Assembly: GCF_008014345.1 (NCBI RefSeq)
Contig: NZ_VPFL01000016.1
Location: 1 to 64,000 of the forward strand
Length of the DNA: 64,000 bases
Reading direction: 5' to 3'
DNA from: Pelomicrobium methylotrophicum
Lineage (GTDB): Bacteria > Pseudomonadota > Gammaproteobacteria > Burkholderiales > UBA6910
The position numbers were made by a program, and so were the translations under genes. The notes beneath the pieces were generated by a model, which made no database searches, was not told the origin of the DNA, and was given only the letters and a program-made list of their open reading frames with translations. Of the stretch, positions 44,411-52,098 are shown in pieces (the first letter of the stretch is position 1; each line of letters starts with the position of its first letter).

Positions 44411-45339
44411 GTCCGGATTTCGATTTTTAGGCTTGGGTCTGTTTCGACTTCTTCGACAATTTCATTGTACCGGTTCACTACCTCAGCTACGGCAACACGA
44501 CGACCTTCGGCTGCGAACTTACCAAGTTCGTAGAGGTTTAGAGCAACGAACTGCTCGACCTCGAAAACATCAATGCGCTCGCCTAGGCCAGCGTTCTCGG
44601 CTAGTCCCTCGGCTACCAAGACGCCCCGCGTAGTCGTAACAATGATTGGCTTATGACCGTTGTCGATATTCTCGCGGCAGCGGGCGATAACAGCTTCGCT
44701 AGGAGCTGTGGTGACATGGATCGCCACATCTCCAATGAAAAAATCCCCATTGCGACCGGTTTGTGCGTCGGACGTAGAGAAACTGTTGTGCTTAAACTGG
44801 CCGGCGCCCAAGGCGCAATCAAGCTTTGCGCCCACTAAGTGCTGGATTACTGCGCCGGCATACTGCATTCCTGGCGTATTGCGCTGACGTTCTTCCGCCT
44901 GAGCGATAACATCGCGCACCAGCGTGCGCAAACTGCGTGAAGCATCCAGACGAATTTTGAAGGGCTTGGCTGCAAAGAACTCGTGAACGCGTTCGATCCA
45001 GAATGCTTCGACAGCATCAAGATCAACAGGGCCGGCGGTCGCTAGGTTGTTGAGGAACGCAACGTACTCGCGCATGTTGCCAATGCTGCCGCGACTAGTG
45101 CGCCCACCCTCCGCAGCCAAAACGCGCGTGATGCCGTGGCGGCCAAGAACCGCTTGAACTGCCGCACGGCCCAAACCAAGCACTTGACCACCCCCATCCG
45201 TGAGAAGGGTATCTGGGTCCAGTGGAAGCCCCCTCGCCTTAGCGTGTTGTGTCACAACCAAAGCTACGCACAGCGGACCTTTGCGACTGAATTTTCGCTC
45301 CGTGTTGAATGCTTGGAGGGCGGCTTTCAAGGCCGACAT
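44407..45339 (-). CDS. Probable type II restriction endonuclease (DUF4928-like)
   Basis: 310 residues between a cytosine methyltransferase and vsr on one strand, each joined by a few-base overlap. HEFFAAKPFKIRLDASRSLR and the C-terminal NGDFFIGDVAIHVTTAPSEAV are compatible with DUF4928 and a nuclease fold. The recognition sequence cannot be read from the protein. Cleavage activity is inferred from context. Confidence 0.7.
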   Translation of the reverse strand: MSALKAALQAFNTERKFSRKGPLCVALVVTQHAKARGLPLDPDTLLTDGGGQVLGLGRAAVQAVLGRHGITRVLAAEGGRTSRGSIGNMREYVAFLNNLATAGPVDLDAVEAFWIERVHEFFAAKPFKIRLDASRSLRTLVRDVIAQAEERQRNTPGMQYAGAVIQHLVGAKLDCALGAGQFKHNSFSTSDAQTGRNGDFFIGDVAIHVTTAPSEAVIARCRENIDNGHKPIIVTTTRGVLVAEGLAENAGLGERIDVFEVEQFVALNLYELGKFAAEGRRVAVAEVVNRYNEIVEEVETDPSLKIEIRT

Positions 45340-46523
45340 TACGCCACTTTCTTCTCAACTGCCAAGGCTGCTGCCACTAATGGCTCAAGGATGTGCTCGG
45401 CAAGGAAACGGACCACAGGGACCGCCACGCCGTCGCCCGCCAAGTGATAGGCGTCGTTGTAGTTCTTGGGCAATATGTATGTGTCTGGCAGCCCCATGAG
45501 GCGAGCAGCTTCACGCGGAGACAGTAGGCGCGAACGAACCCGCCCGTTCTCAATCACCATGATGATCTGACGGCTTGAGCCTCCGGCAGGAGTGCGCAAG
45601 CAGCCTGCAACGTCATCGAAGCGAATTTCGGCGCGCTGCACTTTTTCGCCGTTTGGGCCATCGGCCCGGGTGCGCTTGTAGATCGTACCGACTAGGCGGC
45701 CGCCAGCCTTCTTTGCCGCTTCGACTTTTGCCAAATTCAGCGGATTCATCATGCTGAGCAGCTTCTTCGTCTCAGCAGTGGTGTGCCATCTGACACCATG
45801 CGGCTCATCTTCCACCAGGTCGGCGAAAATTGATGTCCGGGCCGGAGGGGTCGGCAAGCGCCACCACACCCAAGAACTTTGTGCGCGTTTAGAGAGTTTC
45901 CCGTATGCCTCGATCAATGCGGGTGGATGCCATTCTCCCTCCGGACCGCCAGCCATGAGGGTGCGGGGAATCGGTGAGGACTTGCGCACGCCAATGATGA
46001 ACAGCCTAGGGCGGGATTGAGGCAAGAAATGAACGGCATTGATGACAACGGCTCCGAACCGGTAGCCGCCATTCGACATAGCTGAACCGATCGCAGCAAA
46101 GTCCTTTCCGTTGTGGGAGCTAAGAGCGCCGCACACGTTCTCCAGCACGACCAGGCGCGGTGCTCGATCTTCGTCGCCCAGGGCTTTGATGAGCTTCCAG
46201 AACGGCCAGAAGGTGCCGGAGCGGTCGCCCTTGAGGCCAGCGCCGGCACCGGCCAGGGAAAGGTCTTGGCAAGGGAACGAGGCCCAAGCCAGGTCGGCGC
46301 CGGCCGGTAGGTCGGCCGTGGTCAGCGCAGCCACGTCGCCGACGCGGAGATGGTCGGCCCCCCAATTCGCGATGTAGCTGGCGGCCTTCTTCGGGTCGAA
46401 GTCGTTGGCAAAGAGGCACTGCCAGTTGGGGCCAAGGCCGGCGCGGGCCATGCCGCCGCCGGCGAAGAACTCATAGAAGCTAGCCATTGGTTCTTTGCGG
46501 GCGTCTTTGCGTGCGGCTTTCAT
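45339..46523 (-). CDS. DNA (cytosine-5-)-methyltransferase
   Basis: 394 residues. Motif I FYEFFAGGGMARAGLG, motif IV SFPCQDLSLAGAG with the catalytic Cys, motif VI VLENVCG, motif VIII around QSRPRLFIIGVR, then a target-recognition region (about 215-300) and motifs IX-X near SPREAARLMGLP. It modifies the host and element against the linked endonuclease. Confidence 0.94.
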   Translation of the reverse strand: MKAARKDARKEPMASFYEFFAGGGMARAGLGPNWQCLFANDFDPKKAASYIANWGADHLRVGDVAALTTADLPAGADLAWASFPCQDLSLAGAGAGLKGDRSGTFWPFWKLIKALGDEDRAPRLVVLENVCGALSSHNGKDFAAIGSAMSNGGYRFGAVVINAVHFLPQSRPRLFIIGVRKSSPIPRTLMAGGPEGEWHPPALIEAYGKLSKRAQSSWVWWRLPTPPARTSIFADLVEDEPHGVRWHTTAETKKLLSMMNPLNLAKVEAAKKAGGRLVGTIYKRTRADGPNGEKVQRAEIRFDDVAGCLRTPAGGSSRQIIMVIENGRVRSRLLSPREAARLMGLPDTYILPKNYNDAYHLAGDGVAVPVVRFLAEHILEPLVAAALAVEKKVA

Positions 46524-46703
46524 AGGCGCTATTGTGGCGCCATTTTACTCAAATTTGAAGCGCGCCCAAGGAGGCCGTCAGGGGCGAGCCCCCGCGCGAG
46601 ACGACCGGAAGCGGCGCTCCAGCGGTACAGAGGCCGGTTCCTGGCGAGCATAGCGCGTTGGCGACGAACTCATAATCGTCGAGTTGCTTGTTCCCCTGTC
46701 CGT
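46524..46703. other. Intergenic stretch left of the RecJ-like fragment
   Basis: No gene seen. It holds the methyltransferase promoter region and, around 46668-46690, a tRNA-Met-like anticodon arm (CTCATAA loop) that does not extend into a cloverleaf. Confidence 0.3.
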
Positions 46704-47543
46704 TCAGAACAGCACAGTCGAGTCGAGATGCCCCGCAACAGAACAGCCAGGCCCGTGCAGGATGAGCTGAAGCGTGCGCTCGCCTCTGTATTCGTTCTCG
46801 TCCAGTTCGTACACCGCGCGCAGGCGCATCCCGGCATCCACCGGCAGGGGCGCCTGCGCCGATTCACGCGCACCGAACCATATCCCCGGCGCCCTCATCG
46901 AGCCGGAGCGCAGAACGAGGCGCAGGTGGGTTCCATCCCCCGCCGGACGCGCGTCCACCACCTCAAACTCGCCCTCAAAGCGCGGCGCCTCGAATTCCCG
47001 TCCGTAGGGGCCGAGCGAGGCCAGTTCATCGGCCAGTTCCAGGTTGAGTAGCCGCGCTGGCAGCTCGCCATCGGTCAGAACGATCCAGCCCGGTTCCGAT
47101 TCCAGGCCAGAGGCGGGTTGTGTGCTTACGGCGTGGTCCAGAAGGACGCGAAAGAGGTCAATGTCCTCCCGCCGGAGCGTAAGCCCCGCCGCGCCCGCGT
47201 GGCCGCCAAACGAGACGAAGATGCCCGGAACGGTGTCGGCACAGGTCTGAAGCACATCGCGGATATGCACACCCGGCACGCTCCGCGCGGAGCCCGTCAC
47301 CAGGGTGTCCGAACCGAACAGAGGCGAGAGGCAGACGACCGGACGGTTGTATCGCTCCACCAGGCGGCTGGCGACAATGCCGTGTACGCCCGAGTGGCCC
47401 TCGGGCAGCCATACCACCAGGGCTGCCGCGCCTTGTTCAAGTTCGCGTCGTGCTGCGGCCACCGCGAAGTCGGTCAGCTCGCGTTCGATCCGTTTGCGCA
47501 AGGTGTTTGCTTGGTCAAGGGCGGCCGCATATCGCCCTGCCAC
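46704..47543 (-). CDS. RecJ-like C-terminal fragment (DHHA1 plus OB part)
   Basis: 279 residues matching only the second half of RecJ-type single-strand exonucleases: PEGHSGVHGIVASRLVERYN, RSVPGVHIRDVLQ and the DHHA1 glycine motif VSFGGHAGAAGLTLRR, then an OB-like end. The N-terminal DHH domain with its metal-binding aspartates is absent, so nuclease activity is unlikely. It may be a decayed gene or a DHHA1-only protein. It sits next to the restriction island, so truncation by the island's arrival or rearrangement is possible. Confidence 0.72.
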   Translation of the reverse strand: MAGRYAAALDQANTLRKRIERELTDFAVAAARRELEQGAAALVVWLPEGHSGVHGIVASRLVERYNRPVVCLSPLFGSDTLVTGSARSVPGVHIRDVLQTCADTVPGIFVSFGGHAGAAGLTLRREDIDLFRVLLDHAVSTQPASGLESEPGWIVLTDGELPARLLNLELADELASLGPYGREFEAPRFEGEFEVVDARPAGDGTHLRLVLRSGSMRAPGIWFGARESAQAPLPVDAGMRLRAVYELDENEYRGERTLQLILHGPGCSVAGHLDSTVLF

Positions 47544-47605
47544 ACTGTCCGAGTCGGACAGCGAAGTAGGCGGGTCTACTGGCCAGGCAGCAAGCGGCCG
47601 GCCTG

Positions 47606-47803
47606 ATGGATGTCCCCGTTTCCTGGGTCGATGCGTTCCTGGAGGTTGGCTCGCTGGAGCGGCACGAAGGGCCGAACGGCGAGACGTTAATCAATGCCGA
47701 CGAGATTCTGGTGAAGCGTTTTGCGGCAACCCGCTTCGAAGCCGCTTCCCTTGCTCACGTCCGCAGCATGCTGAAGAAGTTTGGCTTGGACGGTCGAGCT
47801 TAA
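47606..47803 (+). CDS. Small hypothetical protein (65 residues), weak
   Basis: MDVPVSWVDAFLEVGSLERH and LVKRFAATRFEAASLAHVRS look protein-like, but there is no clear ribosome-binding site. It lies between two minus-strand genes. It could be a remnant of a longer gene. Confidence 0.35.
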   Translation: MDVPVSWVDAFLEVGSLERHEGPNGETLINADEILVKRFAATRFEAASLAHVRSMLKKFGLDGRA

Positions 47804-47840
47804 CGCGGCCGGAACAGGCGAATATTCCGGCAACTATGTT

Positions 47841-48236
47841 TCACAGGAGGCGGGCAGACTGGCCTTGAGCTGTCAGAAGCTCAACCGCATGCTTATCGAA
47901 GGAAACGAAGGTTTCTCCGCCAAGCCAACTGCCTTCATAGGCAATGACGCCATCAGCAAAATCACCGCCTGCGTCGAGCATCAGCAAACCGGCCTCCACG
48001 GCGGGACGATTCACTTCCACGTTGCTGGCGGCCAGCAGCGCGCGGATCGCGCTGGCCGCGTCGGAATGCTGAAAGCCATATACGCGGAGCAGCACCCAAA
48101 CAAATTCGCATAGACAGGGCAACGCGACCGCTATCACCTCAGCCTCGGTCAAGACAGAGGCGGCAACGTCTGCTTGTGCCGGATCGTCACGCACAACGGC
48201 ACGCACAAGGACGTTGGTATCGACTGCGACCTTCAT
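47841..48236 (-). CDS. vapC: VapC-type PIN-domain toxin
   Basis: 131 residues. The PIN acidic residues are in place: MKVAVDTNVLVRAVVRDDP, a central CEFVWVL with Glu, and DFADGVIAYEG. It should be an endoribonuclease. The cognate AbrB-type antitoxin gene is 69 bases upstream on the same strand, the usual VapBC order. Confidence 0.87.
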   Translation of the reverse strand: MKVAVDTNVLVRAVVRDDPAQADVAASVLTEAEVIAVALPCLCEFVWVLLRVYGFQHSDAASAIRALLAASNVEVNRPAVEAGLLMLDAGGDFADGVIAYEGSWLGGETFVSFDKHAVELLTAQGQSARLL

Positions 48237-48305
48237 AGAACCTCCGCAAGGAAACCCGCGACTTCAGCCGGCCTGTGCGTCGCACGCAGACAGGTCGCGG
48301 TAGGT

Positions 48306-48557
48306 TTACTTCCTACCTGCCCATCCTTGGGCCGCCGCCTCGTTGATTTCTTCGATGGTGGCAACTTTCTGCGTTCTGCCCGCGAGCAGGCCGATGAAGC
48401 TGGCTATCGTCCCAGCCGGCCGCGCCGCCTTGAGCACACCCCGACCACCCGGCAGCAAGTCCAACTCGATCTTGTCGCCCGGCTTGACGCCGAGGTGTTG
48501 CAATACTTCCTTCCGGAGAGTCACCTGTCCCTTTGCGGTTACGGTCAATATGGTCAT
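48306..48557 (-). CDS. vapB: VapB/AbrB-type antitoxin
   Basis: 83 residues. The swapped-hairpin AbrB domain is seen in LTVTAKGQVTLRKEVLQHLGVKPGDKIEL, and a C-terminal helical tail for binding the toxin follows. I start at the ATG at 48557. Upstream lies a region with repeated CCGCCAGT sites. Confidence 0.85.
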   Translation of the reverse strand: MTILTVTAKGQVTLRKEVLQHLGVKPGDKIELDLLPGGRGVLKAARPAGTIASFIGLLAGRTQKVATIEEINEAAAQGWAGRK

Positions 48558-48614
48558 GGTGTTGTTTCCTCGCAATCTTGCGGGCTATATGTTGCAGAGT
48601 AATGCAAAAATGCC

Positions 48615-48716
48615 TTACCGTCAATATAGACCGCCAGTGCACCGCCAGTAGCAGGCGCGCAGCCTACGCTTTGCATAACCAAATCAGCGCGTGCACTTTT
48701 AGAGAACCATCAGTGC
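48615..48716. repeat. CCGYCAGT repeat control region, copy 1
   Basis: CCGTCAAT at 48619, CCGCCAGT at 48631 and 48642, AGTAGCA, then AGAGAACCATCAGTGCA at 48701. The same order (CCGTCA, CCGCCAGTGCACCG, CAGTAGCA, GAGAACC) recurs at 56121-56230 in front of parM. It lies between divergent vapB and a membrane-protein gene. Likely a binding region for ParR or another element regulator. Confidence 0.6.
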
Positions 48717-48794
48717 ATATCTACGCCTAGCTTGCTTTTTGTTGAAAATATTGTATGTTGTAGTAGTAGTGTAGTAATACAGAAAGGGCTGTAT

Positions 48795-49205
48795 ATGAAA
48801 GAGCTACTTCTGCTCGCGCGCGAGACCATCGTGCGAGCTTTCGAAATCGTTACGTTTCGGTCTGTCGGGGCTGATCTTCCGGAATCGAAGGGCTTTGCCA
48901 CGTGGTCAGCCGCCTTGTCATCCGCATTCGTCGCTGGCGAGCAAATTGCGCGCGGCCACGGCATCGCCGGCATGCTCATCGCTCCGGCCGCCTGGCTGTT
49001 TGTGGTTTGGGCATCCTCTCGGGTGGAGGGGAAGATCAGCTATCGCATCGGTTCAGCCTTGCTGCTCGGATCGATTCCCGTGTGTGCCAGTTTGATCCTG
49101 GTCGCCGGCAGTGATCTGTGGGAGTGGGCGGTGGCCGCATGGGGTGCTTCCGTGATGCTCAACGTGCTTGCGCGGCAGCACGAGTGGTGGTCGCCATGGC
49201 GCTGA
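48795..49205 (+). CDS. Membrane protein of unknown function
   Basis: 136 residues with three to four hydrophobic segments (GMLIAPAAWLFVVWASS, GSALLLGSIPVCASLILVAG and WAVAAWGASVMLNVLA). The N-terminal helix is amphipathic. The end overlaps the KfrA-like start, so they are co-transcribed. No family recognised. Confidence 0.68.
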   Translation: MKELLLLARETIVRAFEIVTFRSVGADLPESKGFATWSAALSSAFVAGEQIARGHGIAGMLIAPAAWLFVVWASSRVEGKISYRIGSALLLGSIPVCASLILVAGSDLWEWAVAAWGASVMLNVLARQHEWWSPWR

Positions 49206-49756
49206 CCAGGGACGACATCTGGGCGGTCGCCGACCGGCTCGACGCGGAAGGGAAGGCACCGACCCTGGCAGCCGTCCGCAAAGCGCTTGGCAGGGGAAGC
49301 TTCACGACCATCTCCGAAGCCATGCGCGAGTGGCATCAGCGGCGAAAGGAGAAGACGGACAAAACGCAGGAAGCCGGCCCCGTACCACCCGACCTGGACG
49401 AGGCCGTCCGCCGCTTCTCTCAGGAAGTCTGGGCGAAAGCTACGGAGATCGCCAAGGCGGAGGAGGCGAAGCTGGCGCACGAGTACGCCGAGGCCAGGAA
49501 AGAGTGGGACCGCGAACGGCAGGAGCTGGAAGCGGTGGCCGAAGACCTGTCCACGGCGTTGGAGGAGTGCCAAGCCAAGGCGGACGAAGCCGCTGCCGCG
49601 CTTGCGGACTTGGCTCGCCGTCACGCCGAGACCGAAGCCCTGTTAATCACTCTCAAGGAGAAGGCGAGGGAGAACGAGGCGCGGATCGAGGAGCTTCGTG
49701 AGGAAAACAAGCGCCTGCACGATCTGCTCATGCAGGCAGTTTCAAAGGAAGATTGA
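49196..49756 (+). CDS. KfrA-like DNA-binding coiled-coil protein
   Basis: 186 residues. The N-terminal winged-helix of the KfrA_N type is TRDDIWAVADRLDAEGKAPT and LAAVRKALGRGSFTTISEAM. A long coiled coil follows (about residues 80-180). KfrA proteins of IncP-type plasmids bind their own promoter and support partition. It is part of the plasmid-like maintenance gene set of the element. Confidence 0.86.
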   Translation: MALTRDDIWAVADRLDAEGKAPTLAAVRKALGRGSFTTISEAMREWHQRRKEKTDKTQEAGPVPPDLDEAVRRFSQEVWAKATEIAKAEEAKLAHEYAEARKEWDRERQELEAVAEDLSTALEECQAKADEAAAALADLARRHAETEALLITLKEKARENEARIEELREENKRLHDLLMQAVSKED

Positions 49757-49758
49757 TT

Positions 49759-49980
49759 ATGAGCGTGCGCAACATGCAGGGCGCAAGAAAATTGCTCGCG
49801 CAAATCGAGCGGAGAGGCTACACGCTGGAGCCAGATTTGATGGATGGTGCGCTTGCGATACGCATCTACCTGAACCAAGGCCAGAAGGCTGTGGACCAGC
49901 AGACGCGCGAGCAGATCAAAGCCAACAAGTGGTGGCTGTTGCTGGCATTGTGGGAAAGGCCGCTACTACATCGGACTTGA
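49759..49980 (+). CDS. Small hypothetical protein (73 residues)
   Basis: Starts two bases after the KfrA-like stop. MSVRNMQGARKLLAQIERRG and WWLLLALWERP. Helical and basic. Co-transcribed with kfrA; role unknown. Confidence 0.55.
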   Translation: MSVRNMQGARKLLAQIERRGYTLEPDLMDGALAIRIYLNQGQKAVDQQTREQIKANKWWLLLALWERPLLHRT

Positions 49981-50047
49981 ATAAAGTGGGGGTGCACACC
50001 TTTCCTCCGTTGGCCTGGGCCGGCGGGAGCCGCCCTCGACGATCAGG

Positions 50048-50656
50048 TTACCGCGGACATGGTGCAAACTCGCACCGGGGCGGCCGCTTGGACACCCATG
50101 AACCGTCCTGGCACGGCTTCGTGTCCATGGCGCAGACGACGCCAGTGCCGTCATTGGCGGCTTTTCTCCATTCCCAGGGCGGCACAGGCCCGTGGTCGGC
50201 CCAAAGACCACGCCTGGATTGACGGGCCGAAGCCTCGGCCCGGGCATACTCAGGATTATTCGCGTACTTCCGGTAAACCCAGGCCATACCGCGCCGGACC
50301 TGCTCCAGGTTGACGTTCAAAGGTCCTGTCCAGACGGTGCAAACATGCCGGCCGTACCTGTCGGTGGTCTCGCATTCCGCCCGCACGTCCAGGCCGTAGA
50401 CCAGATCGGACAGCGACTGCCTGGCCCGCTGGCCGAACGGCTGGCCCGGGTCGTTTTTTCCATGGCCGAGCTCCGGAGCGTCGATCTGCGACAGCCGGAT
50501 TCGATGCTCGGCGCGGCTGTGGTCCAGGATGGTGATCGTGTCCCCGTCGTGGACGGCGACGACGCGGCCTTCAATCCTTTGGGCGGCCTGGACTGATGCT
50601 GCCGCGCATAACAGGAGCAGGGCCGCCGCAAAAGCCCTGGTCATGTACCGATCCAT
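50048..50656 (-). CDS. Secreted thermonuclease-family (SNase) protein
   Basis: 202 residues. Signal peptide (FAAALLLLCAAASVQA), then the SNase core: VVAVHDGDTITIL, IRLSQIDAPELG (catalytic Asp), RYGRHVCTVW and GMAWVYRKY. A cysteine-rich C-terminal extension (CAMDTKPCQDG and CEFAPCPR) is added. Plasmid-borne nucleases of this type (ParB/Nuc-like) are common in conjugative regions. Confidence 0.88.
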   Translation of the reverse strand: MDRYMTRAFAAALLLLCAAASVQAAQRIEGRVVAVHDGDTITILDHSRAEHRIRLSQIDAPELGHGKNDPGQPFGQRARQSLSDLVYGLDVRAECETTDRYGRHVCTVWTGPLNVNLEQVRRGMAWVYRKYANNPEYARAEASARQSRRGLWADHGPVPPWEWRKAANDGTGVVCAMDTKPCQDGSWVSKRPPRCEFAPCPR

Positions 50657-50659
50657 GCT

Positions 50660-51178
50660 TCAGGCCAGAAAGCGCGCCGCCTGCGGCGGCTCGGGATTGG
50701 CCGAAGTGCCTGGGGAAAAAGTTGAGCGGATGAAGGCGATGTCGGGAATTGCCTTTGCCTGCCAGCGCACGACGCGGATGCCTGCCGACTTGAGGGCCTT
50801 GTCCTTTTTCGCGTCTGCGTTCCGGCGGTCATCTTTCTGGTGTGTCGCGTCATCAAGCTCGACGACGGCAATGACGCTGAAGTCTTTGCTGCATACCACG
50901 AAGTCGGCGCTCATGCGGTTGATGCGATTGAACCATGCCTGATGATTGTTGCCTTTCTTGACCCCGAGCAGCCGGGAGAGCTGAACTTGGGCGAGGATGA
51001 TGTGCTCTGGCAGCGCCTGAACAAGGCGGAAGTATAGAATCTGCTCAGGATTGGAAAGCGGCTTCCTGGCGTAGAAAGGCCACGCCTCGTCGGCGGTGCC
51101 ACCTTTGGATTTGGCCTTTAAAACAGCCAGAACCGCAATTGCCGCAATAACAACCAACAGAAAAACCATTGTACTCAT
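50660..51178 (-). CDS. DUF2726-type membrane-anchored nuclease-like protein
   Basis: 172 residues. N-terminal membrane anchor (MVFLLVVIAAIAVLAVL), then a DUF2726/restriction-endonuclease-like core: QVQLSRLLGVKKG, SADFVVCSKDFSVIAVVELDD and KDKALKSAGIRVVRW. The D..ExD arrangement suggests a PD-(D/E)XK-like fold. It ends three bases before the SNase gene. Confidence 0.8.
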   Translation of the reverse strand: MSTMVFLLVVIAAIAVLAVLKAKSKGGTADEAWPFYARKPLSNPEQILYFRLVQALPEHIILAQVQLSRLLGVKKGNNHQAWFNRINRMSADFVVCSKDFSVIAVVELDDATHQKDDRRNADAKKDKALKSAGIRVVRWQAKAIPDIAFIRSTFSPGTSANPEPPQAARFLA

Positions 51179-51278
51179 CCAAAGCTCCTAACGGTTGCTC
51201 CCGGTCTGGTCTTGCGCTCGAACCTCGTGGGACGTCGAATCGAGTTGACTTCCTCCCCTTCCTTCAGGGAGGGGGAAA

Positions 51279-51461
51279 TCAAAATCCTCGTCCCCGCCAG
51301 GGAAGGCACCAGCCTTCAGGATACGCCCGCACCAGGCTGTAGCCATGGCGCTCGCGGATCCTATGCACTCGCCGGATTTCCCGCAATGCTTCCTCGTCGC
51401 GGATAAATACCTGGCGCTTCCAGCCGCCGCGCCGGTCGGTTCTAAATTCAAGTCGCATACG
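51279..51461 (-). CDS. Small basic hypothetical protein
   Basis: About 60 residues beginning MRLEFRTDRRGGWKRQVFIR, overlapping the 3' end of the uracil-DNA glycosylase gene. Basic and aromatic. Plausible because it continues the operon with an overlap, but unidentified. Confidence 0.45.
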   Translation of the reverse strand, partial: RMRLEFRTDRRGGWKRQVFIRDEEALREIRRVHRIRERHGYSLVRAYPEGWCLPWRGRGF

Positions 51462-52098
51462 ATAGCTCCAGGCACCCAACAGCTAGCTCTACCTGCTCTT
51501 CTCCAATCTCGCGCCACGTCTTTCCGTCGGGCGCTTTGCGGTTCCACGCCATGCCGGAGGTGTGCGGCATTGGGATGGCAAAGATGCCGTCCATAGCGCC
51601 ATGCAGCCTCCGGATCGCCGGCTGAAGGATCGGATGCGCATCCTTGGCAAGCAGCACCGGAGACTTCCTGGATCGCTCGATGTGCCAGTGCAGCGGCCCG
51701 GGACCGAGGAAGACTTCCGTCGCCGTGGAGCCAACCAGCAACAGCACCTTTGGGCGGGTCCTCAACAGGAAAGCCCACAGCCAGGGAAGACAGTTGTCGA
51801 TCTCGGTCTTGTCGGGCTTCCGGTTGCCCGGAGGGCGGCAGCGCACGATGTTCGCCACGCCATAGTCGCGGTTTCGCTCCAGGCCATGCCGCACTAAAAG
51901 AGCGTCGAGCGCGCGGCCGGCCTGACCGACAAAGCCCTCGCCCAGCTCGTCCTCATCGGCGCCCGGCGCCTCACCAATGACGAGCAGTCCGGCGCGGGGG
52001 CATGGCGTCGGAAAAACGATCTGGATCCGTGATGCTGCAAGCCTAGGGCAGAGCTTGCAATCAAACTCGCGATTCCAGTTCGGACCACAGTTGTTCAT
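51448..52098 (-). CDS. Uracil-DNA glycosylase family protein
   Basis: 216 residues of the UDG superfamily (family 4/5-like). CKLCPRLAASR holds iron-sulfur-type cysteines. LLVIGEAPGADEDELGEGFVGQAGR is motif A, VRCRPPGNRKPD follows, and HPILQPAI/MPHTSGM are in the later motif region. It repairs deaminated cytosine. Its start lies inside the 3' end of the large recombinase gene. Confidence 0.83.
   Translation of the reverse strand: MNNCGPNWNREFDCKLCPRLAASRIQIVFPTPCPRAGLLVIGEAPGADEDELGEGFVGQAGRALDALLVRHGLERNRDYGVANIVRCRPPGNRKPDKTEIDNCLPWLWAFLLRTRPKVLLLVGSTATEVFLGPGPLHWHIERSRKSPVLLAKDAHPILQPAIRRLHGAMDGIFAIPMPHTSGMAWNRKAPDGKTWREIGEEQVELAVGCLELSYAT

Noticed and set aside
46655-46735. tRNA-Met-like segment with a CTCATAA loop
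   Set aside because: Only an imperfect anticodon arm can be drawn; no acceptor or T arm pairs, so it is not called a tRNA.
51240-51280. IS200/IS605-like end hairpin (CCTCCCC/GGGAGGGG)
   Set aside because: The hairpin recalls such ends, as does one near 59611, but no TnpA/TnpB gene or matching opposite end is present.
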